A DNA stretch of 5,031 bases. Source: JADGGM01 sp027307005. Lineage in GTDB: Bacteria > Gemmatimonadota > Gemmatimonadetes > Gemmatimonadales > Gemmatimonadaceae. The position numbers were made by a program, and so were the translations under genes. Numbering within the stretch: the first letter of the stretch is position 1; every line of letters begins with the position of its first letter. Under the pieces are notes generated by a model. The model was not told the DNA's origin, ran no database searches, and was given only the letters and a program-made list of their open reading frames with translations. The stretch covers positions 1 to 5,031 of the forward strand of contig DATIEP010000040.1 in assembly GCA_035455745.1 (NCBI GenBank), given 5' to 3'. This document shows positions 1-5,031 of this stretch, piece by piece.

Positions 1-23
1 GCCGCCCGGCGAACGCATGACCC

Positions 24-27
24 GAGG
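24..27 (+). promoter_or_regulatory. Ribosome binding site of the HU-family gene
   Basis: GAGG, seven bases before the ATG at 35. It favours that start over the in-frame ATG at 17. Confidence 0.55.
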
Positions 28-34
28 CTATCGA

Positions 35-367
35 ATGACCAAAGCCGACCTTGTCGAGCGCGTGACGACGCAGATCTCCCGCACCGCCGGCCCCATGATT
101 TCCAAGAAGGATTGCGCCCGCGTCGTGGATGCATTCCTTGATGCAATCAAGGACGCGCTGAAAGAGCAGAAGAACATCGAGGTCCGTGGCTTCGGAACGT
201 TCAAGATTCGCCAGCGCAAAACGCGGATGGCGCGAAATCCCCGCACGGGCTCGCCGGTAGAAGTCAGCGCTCGACCGGTTCCTGTCTTCAAGCCATCGAA
301 GGAGTTGCGAGCGCTCGTCGCCGACGTGGATGCGCCGCATCCAGGTGAGGCGAGTCCCGCCGCATAA
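35..367 (+). CDS. HU/IHF-family DNA-binding protein
   Basis: Small nucleoid-associated protein that binds and bends DNA as a dimer in the cytoplasm. The 110-residue product has the family layout: a helical dimerisation half (about residues 3-45, beginning MTKADLVERV), then the beta-arm signature GFGTFKIRQRKTRMARNPRTG (residues 52-72). R67-N68-P69 supplies the intercalating proline at the arm tip, and the C-terminal FKPSKELR lies at 85-92. Typical HU/IHF proteins are about 90-100 residues; this one adds an Ala/Pro-rich tail of roughly 15 residues (DVDAPHPGEASPAA). I chose the ATG at 35 because GAGG at 24-27 sits seven bases upstream and the family N-terminus begins there; an in-frame ATG at 17 would add six residues without a visible ribosome site. 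HU, IHF and related homodimeric proteins cannot be told apart here. The TAA stop lies inside the left arm of an intergenic inverted repeat. Confidence 0.93.
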   Translation: MTKADLVERVTTQISRTAGPMISKKDCARVVDAFLDAIKDALKEQKNIEVRGFGTFKIRQRKTRMARNPRTGSPVEVSARPVPVFKPSKELRALVADVDAPHPGEASPAA

Positions 368-395
368 AGGCGGACCACACGGACAAGGCCGGACA
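365..395 (+). repeat. Left arm of the outer inverted repeat
   Basis: Reverse-complementary to 901-931 with 28 of 31 positions matching; the innermost-to-edge 26 bases (365-390 against 906-931) match at 24. Weaker similarity continues to about 402. The arm begins exactly at the TAA stop of the HU-family gene. It consists of CGGAC units at 371, 380 and 390, with another at 407. Confidence 0.85.
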
Positions 396-435
396 AGACC
401 GGAAGACGGACCACCCAGGCAGGGCCGACACGCGT

Positions 436-472
436 CCGCAAGGGAAGCGTCGTCAGCGAGATACCCTTCCGG
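436..472 (+). other. Hairpin downstream of the HU-family gene
   Basis: CCG-C-AAGGG (436-444) pairs with CCCTT-C-CGG (464-472): eight base pairs around one C-C mismatch, with a 19-base loop. The nearest T-run (491-495) is 19 bases downstream, so it is not a textbook terminator, although it could contribute to ending the HU transcript. Confidence 0.4.
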
Positions 473-479
473 CCCGCCC

Positions 480-496
480 CAAAAACCAACTTTTTG
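480..496 (+). terminator. Possible weak terminator of the HU-family gene
   Basis: CAAAAA (480-485) pairs with TTTTTG (491-496) across a five-base loop, CCAAC. It is an A/T hairpin with little GC stem, so it is weak for intrinsic termination. Together with the hairpin at 436-472 it is the only terminator-like structure after the HU-family gene. Confidence 0.25.
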
Positions 497-510
497 TTAT
501 CCTTTGGACC
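491..510 (+). repeat. T-rich 20-base motif, copy A
   Basis: TTTTTGTTATCCTTTGGACC. Related copies occur at 730-749 (+), at 578-597 (on the minus strand) and, with a four-base insertion, at 882-905 (+). The shared core is T4-5, GTT, then TCC or TTCC, TTT and GA. Confidence 0.6.
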
Positions 511-516
511 CGTCGT

Positions 517-555
517 CGAGGAGACCTGGTCCTCGCGCGATCACTTGTGAGCGCG
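517..555 (+). other. Two abutting hairpins
   Basis: First hairpin: CGAGGA (517-522) with TCCTCG (530-535), six base pairs and a seven-base loop. Second, starting on the next base: CGCGATCAC (536-544) with GTGAGCGCG (547-555), eight of nine pairs matching apart from an A-G mismatch; the closing C-G at the tip must open for a four-base loop. GTCGT (512-516) can pair with ACGAC (569-573), enclosing both as a small junction, but this competes with the base of the long palindrome. No RNA family is recognised. Confidence 0.4.
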
Positions 556-568
556 GAGCCGAGTCCCC

Positions 569-758
569 ACGACAAAGGGTTCAAAGGAAAACGAAAAGGA
601 TGTAAGGGATGGGGAAGATCGCAGCCATGGACGTCCAAACATCAGCGTTCACGTACCTGGTGTAGGTCACGCGCGCGAACAACGCACCTTCCCTCGCGTG
701 GCAGCGATCTTCTCCATCATTTGCAATCCTTTTTGTTTTCCTTTTGAGCGTTTGTCGT
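569..758 (+). repeat. Long imperfect palindrome, candidate structured RNA
   Basis: The arm 570-622 is the imperfect reverse complement of 704-757. Position by position there are 44 Watson-Crick pairs, five positions that form G-U pairs if the + strand is transcribed (581/746, 593/734, 603/723, 606/720, 613/713), four mismatches (577/750, 579/748, 582/745, 607/719) and one bulged base (725). The stem continues inward at 624-629 with 697-702. Inside it, GCGTT (645-649) pairs with AACGC (681-685), and a terminal hairpin forms from 652-658 with 664-671 around loop GGTGT. The whole can fold as one long rod. Each arm contains a copy of the T-rich motif (578-597 minus, 730-749 plus). No coding capacity is evident. 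It could be a noncoding RNA, a palindromic dispersed element or a cruciform-forming site; the sequence alone does not decide. Confidence 0.8.
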
Positions 759-881
759 AGATCTCTCCCTGTGGCTTTTCGGTTGGAGACTCGCCACGCG
801 GTCACGGCCCCCGCGCCTCAGAGCTCAGTACGCCTTCCCACCTCGAGATCACCCACACGAAATCCCGAAGAGCCCCAATTT

Positions 882-905
882 TTTTTGTTTTATCCGGATT
901 TGACC
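882..905 (+). repeat. T-rich motif, copy D
   Basis: Begins TTTTTGTTTTATCC and ends GATTTGACC, resembling copy A at 491-510; both are preceded by CCAA(C). It leads directly into the right arm of the outer inverted repeat. Confidence 0.5.
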
Positions 906-931
906 GGCCTTGTCCGTCTTGTCCGCCTTTA
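901..931 (-). repeat. Right arm of the outer inverted repeat
   Basis: Reverse complement of 365-395 (28 of 31 positions). It contains GTCCG units at 912 and 921 and runs into a longer GTCCG array. I see no target-site duplication outside the pair. Confidence 0.85.
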
Positions 932-986
932 GCCTTTGTCCGGCTTTGTCCGCCTTTACTTCTTGTCCGCCTGTAGTCCGCCTGTA
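912..986 (+). repeat. GTCCG tandem repeat array upstream of moaD
   Basis: GTCCG occurs at 912, 921, 938, 948, 965 and 976, with spacings of 9, 17, 10, 17 and 11. Two levels of tandem structure are visible: a 27-base unit (919-945 and 946-972, imperfect) and a perfect 11-base duplication GTCCGCCTGTA (965-975 and 976-986). The array ends ten bases before the moaD ATG, so any moaD promoter must lie in or before it. Confidence 0.85.
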
Positions 987-990
987 CGTT
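963..990 (+). promoter_or_regulatory. Possible moaD promoter, leaderless transcript
   Basis: TTGTCC (963-968) and TACGTT (985-990) with a 16-base spacer are a weak match to -35/-10 boxes and lie within the GTCCG array. Transcription would begin at or very near the ATG at 997. No good ribosome site precedes that ATG (only ACGGG, one base before it), which fits a leaderless message. Promoter consensus for this lineage is uncertain. Confidence 0.22.
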
Positions 991-996
991 ACGGGT

Positions 997-1239
997 ATGA
1001 CCGTGACCGCGCTCCTCTTTGCTTCGTATGCGGATGTCTTACACCGAGAGAGCATCGAGATCACGCTGCCGAGCGGCGCAACCGTGAGGGACGTCGTCGA
1101 GCATGTGCGGGCGATGCCGGGCGGTGGCATCCTGCCTCCGTCTCCCCTCGTCGCGGTGAATCAGGAATATGCGCGCGCCGATGTCGTGCTCACTTCGGGC
1201 GACGAGATCGCGATCATTCCGCCGGTCGCGGGAGGCTGA
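997..1239 (+). CDS. moaD: Molybdopterin synthase sulphur-carrier subunit MoaD
   Basis: Small ubiquitin-fold subunit of molybdopterin synthase. Its C-terminal glycine is activated elsewhere and carries the thiocarboxylate sulphur that MoaE inserts into the cyclic pterin precursor. The 80-residue product matches the family length of about 80. It has the early beta strand MTVTALLFASYADVL, the LPSGATVRDVVEHV segment (about 24-37), the late VAVNQEYARADVVLTSGDEIAIIPPVAGG strand region, and the required terminal Gly-Gly. I start at the ATG at 997 because the protein then begins at the first beta strand. A longer in-frame reading from a TTG at 910 would translate GTCCG repeats and is unlikely. First gene of moaD-moaE-moaA; the moaE start follows its stop by one base. 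A TTA leucine codon occurs near residue 14. Confidence 0.93.
   Translation: MTVTALLFASYADVLHRESIEITLPSGATVRDVVEHVRAMPGGGILPPSPLVAVNQEYARADVVLTSGDEIAIIPPVAGG
1231..1235 (+). promoter_or_regulatory. Ribosome binding site of moaE
   Basis: GGAGG, located in the last codons of moaD, five bases before the GTG at 1241. It decides the moaE start over earlier in-frame candidates inside moaD. Confidence 0.8.
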
Positions 1240-1240
1240 G

Positions 1241-1681
1241 GTGCGCACTGCGATCGTCGACGACGTGATCGATGTCGAAACGCTGCTCTCCGAAGTCGAG
1301 CGGGACAGCAATGGAGCGTCCGTGATTTTCATCGGGACCGTGCGCGACCAGAACAACGGGCGTCCTGTGACCGGCATCGACTACGCCTGTTACGGACCGA
1401 TGGCGGCGCGCGAGCTCGCGAGCATCTGCACCGAAGCATCGGAGCGCTTTGCCACTGTGGACATCGTCGTCGAGCATCGCGTTGGGCATCTCTTCGTCGG
1501 CGAAGCCAGCGTCGCGATCGCGGTCGCGCATGCGCGGCGCGCGTCGGCGTACGAAGCGTCGCGCTACATCATCGAGCAGATCAAACGCCGGCTTCCGATC
1601 TGGAAGCGCGAGGAATACACGGATGGCACACGCGAGTGGGTCGACCCGACCGCGGTCGCCGTCGTTGGGCCGGAATCATGA
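1241..1681 (+). CDS. moaE: Molybdopterin synthase catalytic subunit MoaE
   Basis: Large subunit of molybdopterin synthase, a cytoplasmic MoaD2-MoaE2 heterotetramer that converts cyclic pyranopterin monophosphate to molybdopterin by adding two sulphurs from MoaD. The product is 146 residues, near the family norm of about 150. Visible family motifs are FIGTVRDQNNGRPVTGIDY (about 30-48), EHRVGHLFVGEASVAIAV (78-95) with conserved H79-R80, and the C-terminal catalytic region IKRRLPIWKREEY (114-126). K115 and K122 there correspond to the two lysines that act in catalysis and hold the MoaD C-terminus. The GTG at 1241 is chosen for its GGAGG site and because upstream codons overlap moaD. The last codons overlap the moaA start as ATGA, indicating translational coupling. 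Confidence 0.95.
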   Translation: MRTAIVDDVIDVETLLSEVERDSNGASVIFIGTVRDQNNGRPVTGIDYACYGPMAARELASICTEASERFATVDIVVEHRVGHLFVGEASVAIAVAHARRASAYEASRYIIEQIKRRLPIWKREEYTDGTREWVDPTAVAVVGPES

Positions 1682-2658
1682 TTGCGCTCTCTGATCAATT
1701 CGGCAGGCGCATCGAGTACCTGCGCATCTCCGTCACGGACCGCTGCAACTTCCGTTGCGTCTATTGCATGCCGGCCGAGGGTCTCGACTGGCTGCCCAAG
1801 CGGGAGATCCTCACGTACGAGGAGATCACCGCGATCGTCGCGCAGCTCGCGCCGTTGGGCTTGCGGCGTCTGCGCATTACCGGCGGCGAACCGACGATTC
1901 GTCCTGACCTCGTGTCGCTCGTGCGCATGTTGCGCGCGGTGCCAGGCATCGAGGACATCGCGCTCTCGACGAACGGCGTGCGTCTGCCCGAGATGGCGGC
2001 CGCGCTCGCGGACGCGGGACTCGATCGGGTGAACATGAGCGCGGACAGTTTGCGTGCCGATCGCATCGCGTCGATTGCGCGACGAAACCTCGCGTTCGAT
2101 CCGCGCGCGGCGGCGGTGGCGGCGGAGCGCGCGGGGCTCACGCCGGTCAAGATCAACATGGTCGTGATGCGCGGCGTCAACGACGATGAGCTGGAAGCGT
2201 TTGCGCAACTCACGCTCGAGCACGCGTGGCATGTGCGGTTCATCGAGCTCATGCCGGTAGGCGACATGCGCGCGCTGACGTGGGAGCACGTGGTGCCGAG
2301 CGACGAGATCTTGTCGCGACTGTCATCGTTGGGCTCGCTCAGCGCCGACAGCGGGCCGGAGCGCGGCAACGGACCGGCCAAGTATTATCGGTTTGCCGGC
2401 GCGCCGGGATCGGTTGGCGTGATCACGCCAATGACGCACACGTACTGCGGATCATGCAATCGTGTGCGACTGACGGCGGACGGGCGTCTGCGCACCTGCC
2501 TCTACGGCGATCACGAAGTCAATCTTCGCGACCCGCTGCGCGCCGGGCAAAATCTCGAGCCGCTCTACGTGCAGGCGCTCGCCGAGAAGCCGCGCGAGCA
2601 TCACCTGTTGCAGATGCAGGTGGGTGGACTGCGCGCGTTGTCGCAAGTGGGCGGATAG
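1678..2658 (+). CDS. moaA: GTP 3',8-cyclase MoaA, radical SAM enzyme
   Basis: First enzyme of molybdenum cofactor synthesis: a radical SAM protein that cyclises GTP to 3',8-cyclo-7,8-dihydro-GTP, which MoaC then rearranges. The 326-residue product is full length (family about 330). The N-terminal cluster motif is C23-x3-C27-x2-C30 (VTDRCNFRCVYCMP), followed by the SAM-contacting TGGEP at 68-72. The second, substrate-binding iron-sulphur cluster is C257-x2-C260-x13-C274. The chain ends in SQVGG, preserving the functional C-terminal Gly-Gly. One deviation: the usual S-L/V-D-S motif reads S-A-D-S (121-124). The ATG at 1678 overlaps the moaE stop (ATGA); the longer in-frame reading would lie inside moaE. 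No strong ribosome site is seen, consistent with coupling. moaC is not in the window. The gene is followed by a hairpin terminator. Confidence 0.96.
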   Translation: MIALSDQFGRRIEYLRISVTDRCNFRCVYCMPAEGLDWLPKREILTYEEITAIVAQLAPLGLRRLRITGGEPTIRPDLVSLVRMLRAVPGIEDIALSTNGVRLPEMAAALADAGLDRVNMSADSLRADRIASIARRNLAFDPRAAAVAAERAGLTPVKINMVVMRGVNDDELEAFAQLTLEHAWHVRFIELMPVGDMRALTWEHVVPSDEILSRLSSLGSLSADSGPERGNGPAKYYRFAGAPGSVGVITPMTHTYCGSCNRVRLTADGRLRTCLYGDHEVNLRDPLRAGQNLEPLYVQALAEKPREHHLLQMQVGGLRALSQVGG

Positions 2659-2706
2659 CCGGACGGCGCGGCGTTCGACGCGATGACGAAACTACCAAAC
2701 ACCGCG

Positions 2707-2734
2707 ACCGCCGAATAGTTTTCGGCGGTTGTTT
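2707..2734 (+). terminator. Hairpin terminator after moaA
   Basis: ACCGCCGAA (2707-2715) pairs perfectly with TTCGGCGGT (2721-2729) across loop TAGTT, followed by the short T-run TGTTT. An outer segment ACGAAAC (2686-2692) can also pair with GTTTCGT (2731-2737), extending the structure beyond a bulge. The stem is good but the T-tract is modest. The placement 48 bases after the moaA stop and before mdh supports ending the moa transcript. Confidence 0.6.
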
Positions 2735-2779
2735 CGTATTCCCATTCATTGCACGTACCACACGCACATCAAGAGCGAC

Positions 2780-3709
2780 ATGGTCGAGAAGATCACGGTG
2801 GTCGGGGCGGGGAACGTGGGCGCGACCACGGCCCAGCGGTTGGCGGAGAAGGCGCTCGCGCGGCAGGTGGTGATGGTCGACGTCGTCGACGGCGTCCCAC
2901 AGGGCAAAGGGCTGGATCAGTGGGAATCGGCGCCCATCGAGGGATTCGATTCGCGCGTGATCGGCACCAACGACTACGCGGCGAGCGCCGGCTCGGCGAT
3001 CGTGGTCGTGACGGCGGGGATCGCCCGGAAGCCGGGCATGTCGCGCGACGATCTGCTCACCACCAACGCGGGCATCGTGAAGCAGGTGGCGGAGCAGATC
3101 AGGCGCACGTCGCCTAACGCGATCATCATCATGGTGTCCAATCCGCTCGACGTGATGGCCTACGTCGCGCTCAAGGTCACCGGCTTCCCGCGCCACCGGG
3201 TGATCGGCATGGCGGGCGTGCTCGACACGGCGCGCTACCGGTCCTTCCTCGCCGAGGCGTTGGACGTGTCGGTGCGCGACATCCAGGCCATGGTGTTGGG
3301 CGGGCACGGCGACACGATGGTGCCGCTCATCTCGTACACCACCGTGAGCGGCATTCCGGTCACGCAGCTGCTCGACCGTGCGAAGCTCGACGCCATCGTC
3401 GACCGCACCCGCACGGGCGGCGCGGAAATCGTAAAGTACCTCAAGACCGGCTCGGCCTACTACGCGCCCTCGTCGGCGGCGGTGCAGATGTGCGAGGCGA
3501 TCGTCCTCGATCAGAAGCGCGTGCTGCCGTGCGCCGCGTGGCTGGAAGGCGAGTACGGGATGTCGGGCTTGTTCCTCGGCGTGCCGTGCAAGTTAGGCAA
3601 AGGCGGCATCGAGCAGATTCTGCAGGTAGAGCTCACCGGCGACGAGCGGACGGCGCTCGCCAAGAGCGCGGACGCCGTGCGGGAGCCGATGAAAGTCGTC
3701 GGACTCTAG
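2780..3709 (+). CDS. mdh: Malate dehydrogenase, LDH-like type
   Basis: Cytoplasmic NAD-dependent enzyme oxidising malate to oxaloacetate in the TCA cycle. The 309-residue product fits the lactate-dehydrogenase-like malate dehydrogenase family (about 310). It has the Rossmann motif GAGNVG (9-14) and D34 at the end of the second strand, which selects NAD over NADP. The substrate loop GIARKPGMSR (80-89) has R83 where lactate dehydrogenases carry glutamine, and R89. N121 is in VSNPLD, D149 and R152 in GVLDTARYR, and the catalytic H176 in GGHGD. These residues argue for malate over lactate. The ATG at 2780 places the protein start just before the first beta strand, with a weak AAGAG four bases upstream; a longer TTG start at 2729 would lie in the terminator hairpin. 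The TAG stop directly abuts the ATG of sdhC. Confidence 0.95.
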   Translation: MVEKITVVGAGNVGATTAQRLAEKALARQVVMVDVVDGVPQGKGLDQWESAPIEGFDSRVIGTNDYAASAGSAIVVVTAGIARKPGMSRDDLLTTNAGIVKQVAEQIRRTSPNAIIIMVSNPLDVMAYVALKVTGFPRHRVIGMAGVLDTARYRSFLAEALDVSVRDIQAMVLGGHGDTMVPLISYTTVSGIPVTQLLDRAKLDAIVDRTRTGGAEIVKYLKTGSAYYAPSSAAVQMCEAIVLDQKRVLPCAAWLEGEYGMSGLFLGVPCKLGKGGIEQILQVELTGDERTALAKSADAVREPMKVVGL

Positions 3710-4410
3710 ATGGCCGGCTCGCGCGCGCAGGCGTCGTTAGGCGAGAGGCCGGGCAGCCGGGCCCGCCTGTTCTGGCAGTCCACGGTCGGAAAGAAGGTCG
3801 TCATGTCGGTCACGGGGCTCATCATGGTGGGCTTCGTGCTGCTGCACATGATCGGCAACCTGCAGGTGTTCGAGAGCGCCGCCCGCCTCAACGCGTACTC
3901 GCACTTCCTCCACCACACGATCAACGAGCTGCTGTGGCTCGTCCGGATCGTGCTGCTCGTCTCGGTCGTGCTGCACATCGTCGCCGCGGTGCAGCTCACG
4001 CGCATGGATCGCGCGGCGCGGCCGATCGGGTATCGCCGCCGCGATCCCCAGGCGTCGACCGTCGCATCGCGCACCATGCGCTGGGGCGGCGTGGCCATCG
4101 CGCTCTTCGTGGTCTTCCATCTGCTGCACCTCACCACCGGCACCATCCAGCCGGTGCCGTTCGTCCCCGACGACGTGTATGCGAACGTCGTCGGCGGCTT
4201 CCAGGTGTGGTGGGTGACGCTCATCTACGTGCTCGCGATGATTGCGTTAGGCCTGCACATCTTTCACGGCGCCTGGGCCTCGATCCGCACGTTGGGCCTG
4301 AACCGGCCCAGGCCCGAGCCCCTGCGGCGTCCCATCGCCACGCTGCTCGCCGTCGTGCTGTGGGCGGGATTCTCGATCGTGCCGCTCGCCGTGTTCTTCG
4401 GGTGGGTGCG

Positions 4411-4414
<4 letters not shown>
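3710..4414 (+). CDS. sdhC: Succinate dehydrogenase cytochrome b subunit, B type
   Basis: Membrane anchor of succinate:quinone oxidoreductase, carrying heme b and passing electrons from the flavoprotein/iron-sulphur part to quinone. The 234-residue product has a basic N-terminus (about 1-30) and five hydrophobic segments at roughly 31-53, 75-97, 125-146, 167-190 and 208-231, the pattern of the single-anchor, two-heme (Bacillus/Wolinella) class. Candidate heme-ligand histidines are H46 (LLHMIGN), H89 (VLHIV), H137 or H140 (FHLLH) and H183 or H186 (HIFH), one per helix for the first four helices. The start ATG follows the mdh stop with no gap and no clear ribosome site, so translation is probably coupled to mdh. 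It overlaps sdhA by ATGA. Two of its leucine-glycine pairs use the rare TTA codon (TTA-GGC). Confidence 0.92.

Positions 4415-5031
<617 letters not shown>

Larger units (their letters stand above)
368..996. other. Gene-free, repeat-rich intergenic region
   Basis: About 630 bases between the HU-family gene and moaD. The open frames in it have no recognisable protein motifs and several merely read through the repeats, so I call no gene. It holds, left to right: a CGGAC-unit array (369-411), a mismatched hairpin (436-472), an A/T hairpin (480-496), a T-rich motif (491-510), two abutting hairpins (517-535 and 536-555), a long palindrome (569-758), a second T-rich motif (882-905), and a GTCCG-unit array (912-986) ending ten bases before moaD. 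The piece from about 760 to 870 shows only a weak 5-base-pair inverted repeat (771-775 with 793-797). No tRNA or rRNA is seen. Confidence 0.85.

Noticed and set aside
28..489. Long minus-strand open frame over the HU-family gene
   Set aside because: It is the antisense shadow of a clear HU coding sequence and shows no recognisable motif.
577..590. GGTTCAAAG, resembling a tRNA T-loop, after two hairpins and a closing pair (512-516/569-573)
   Set aside because: No 7-base-pair acceptor stem, D-arm or anticodon arm with tRNA geometry can be assembled, and the bases belong to the long palindrome.
570..757. Retron or other reverse-transcriptase-associated RNA suggested by the long hairpin
   Set aside because: No reverse transcriptase or accessory gene lies in the window; the neighbours are housekeeping genes.
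900..905. TTGACC as a -35 box
   Set aside because: No -10-like hexamer lies 15-19 bases downstream; that space is occupied by GTCCG units.
330..932. Several open frames of 60-90 residues in the intergenic region
   Set aside because: They are Arg/Pro/Ser-rich low-complexity translations of repeats on both strands, overlapping one another, without ribosome sites or motifs.
365..986. CRISPR array suggested by repeated GTCCG/CGGAC units
   Set aside because: Units are 5-11 bases, spacers are absent or repeat-like, and no cas gene is present.
910..996. In-frame TTG extension of moaD by 29 residues
   Set aside because: The added sequence is a translation of the GTCCG repeats and lies before the first beta strand of MoaD; the ATG at 997 gives the family length.
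1564..2381. Long minus-strand frames across moaE/moaA
   Set aside because: They are high-GC antisense shadows of moaE and moaA, rich in Arg/His/Ala, with no family signature.

Overview
The window is high-GC bacterial DNA (coding GC-rich, strong G/C third positions) carrying ordinary chromosomal housekeeping genes, all on the + strand, split by one unusual gene-free stretch. The succinate dehydrogenase genes are the B-type kind: one five-helix, multi-histidine cytochrome b subunit followed by a flavoprotein whose N-terminus resembles Bacteroidota/Gemmatimonadota proteins. With the high GC and the GTCCG-rich intergenic repeats, I favour a Gemmatimonadota-like organism. That is an inference and cannot be proven from this window.

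Layout. (1) 35-367: a small HU/IHF-family nucleoid protein. (2) 368-996: about 630 bases with no credible gene but dense repeat structure. It is bounded by an inverted repeat pair (365-395 and 901-931, 28 of 31 matching) built from GTCCG/CGGAC units. Nested near its centre is a very long imperfect palindrome (570-757) that can fold into a single rod of about 60 base pairs. It also holds several copies of a T-rich 20-base motif and small hairpins. (3) 997-2658: moaD-moaE-moaA, a tight molybdenum cofactor operon (GTG start of moaE one base after the moaD stop; moaE and moaA overlap by ATGA), closed by a hairpin at about 2707-2729. (4) 2780-5031: mdh-sdhC-sdhA, a TCA-cycle operon. The mdh stop codon directly abuts the sdhC ATG, sdhC and sdhA overlap by ATGA, and sdhA runs off the end of the window (sdhB expected beyond).

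How the genes work together. MoaA makes the cyclic GTP-derived intermediate of the cofactor pathway (with MoaC, not present here). MoaD and MoaE are the two subunits of molybdopterin synthase, which adds the dithiolene sulphurs. Malate dehydrogenase and succinate dehydrogenase catalyse steps of the TCA cycle, and SdhC anchors the flavoprotein to the membrane quinone pool.

The genes themselves are conventional. The part that deserves attention is 365-996. The substitutions between the arms of the 570-757 palindrome are biased toward G-U pairs on the + strand, which fits a transcribed structured RNA better than a purely DNA-level repeat. A second observation is a GTTRGGC heptamer that recurs, nearly always on the + strand, across the coding part of the window.
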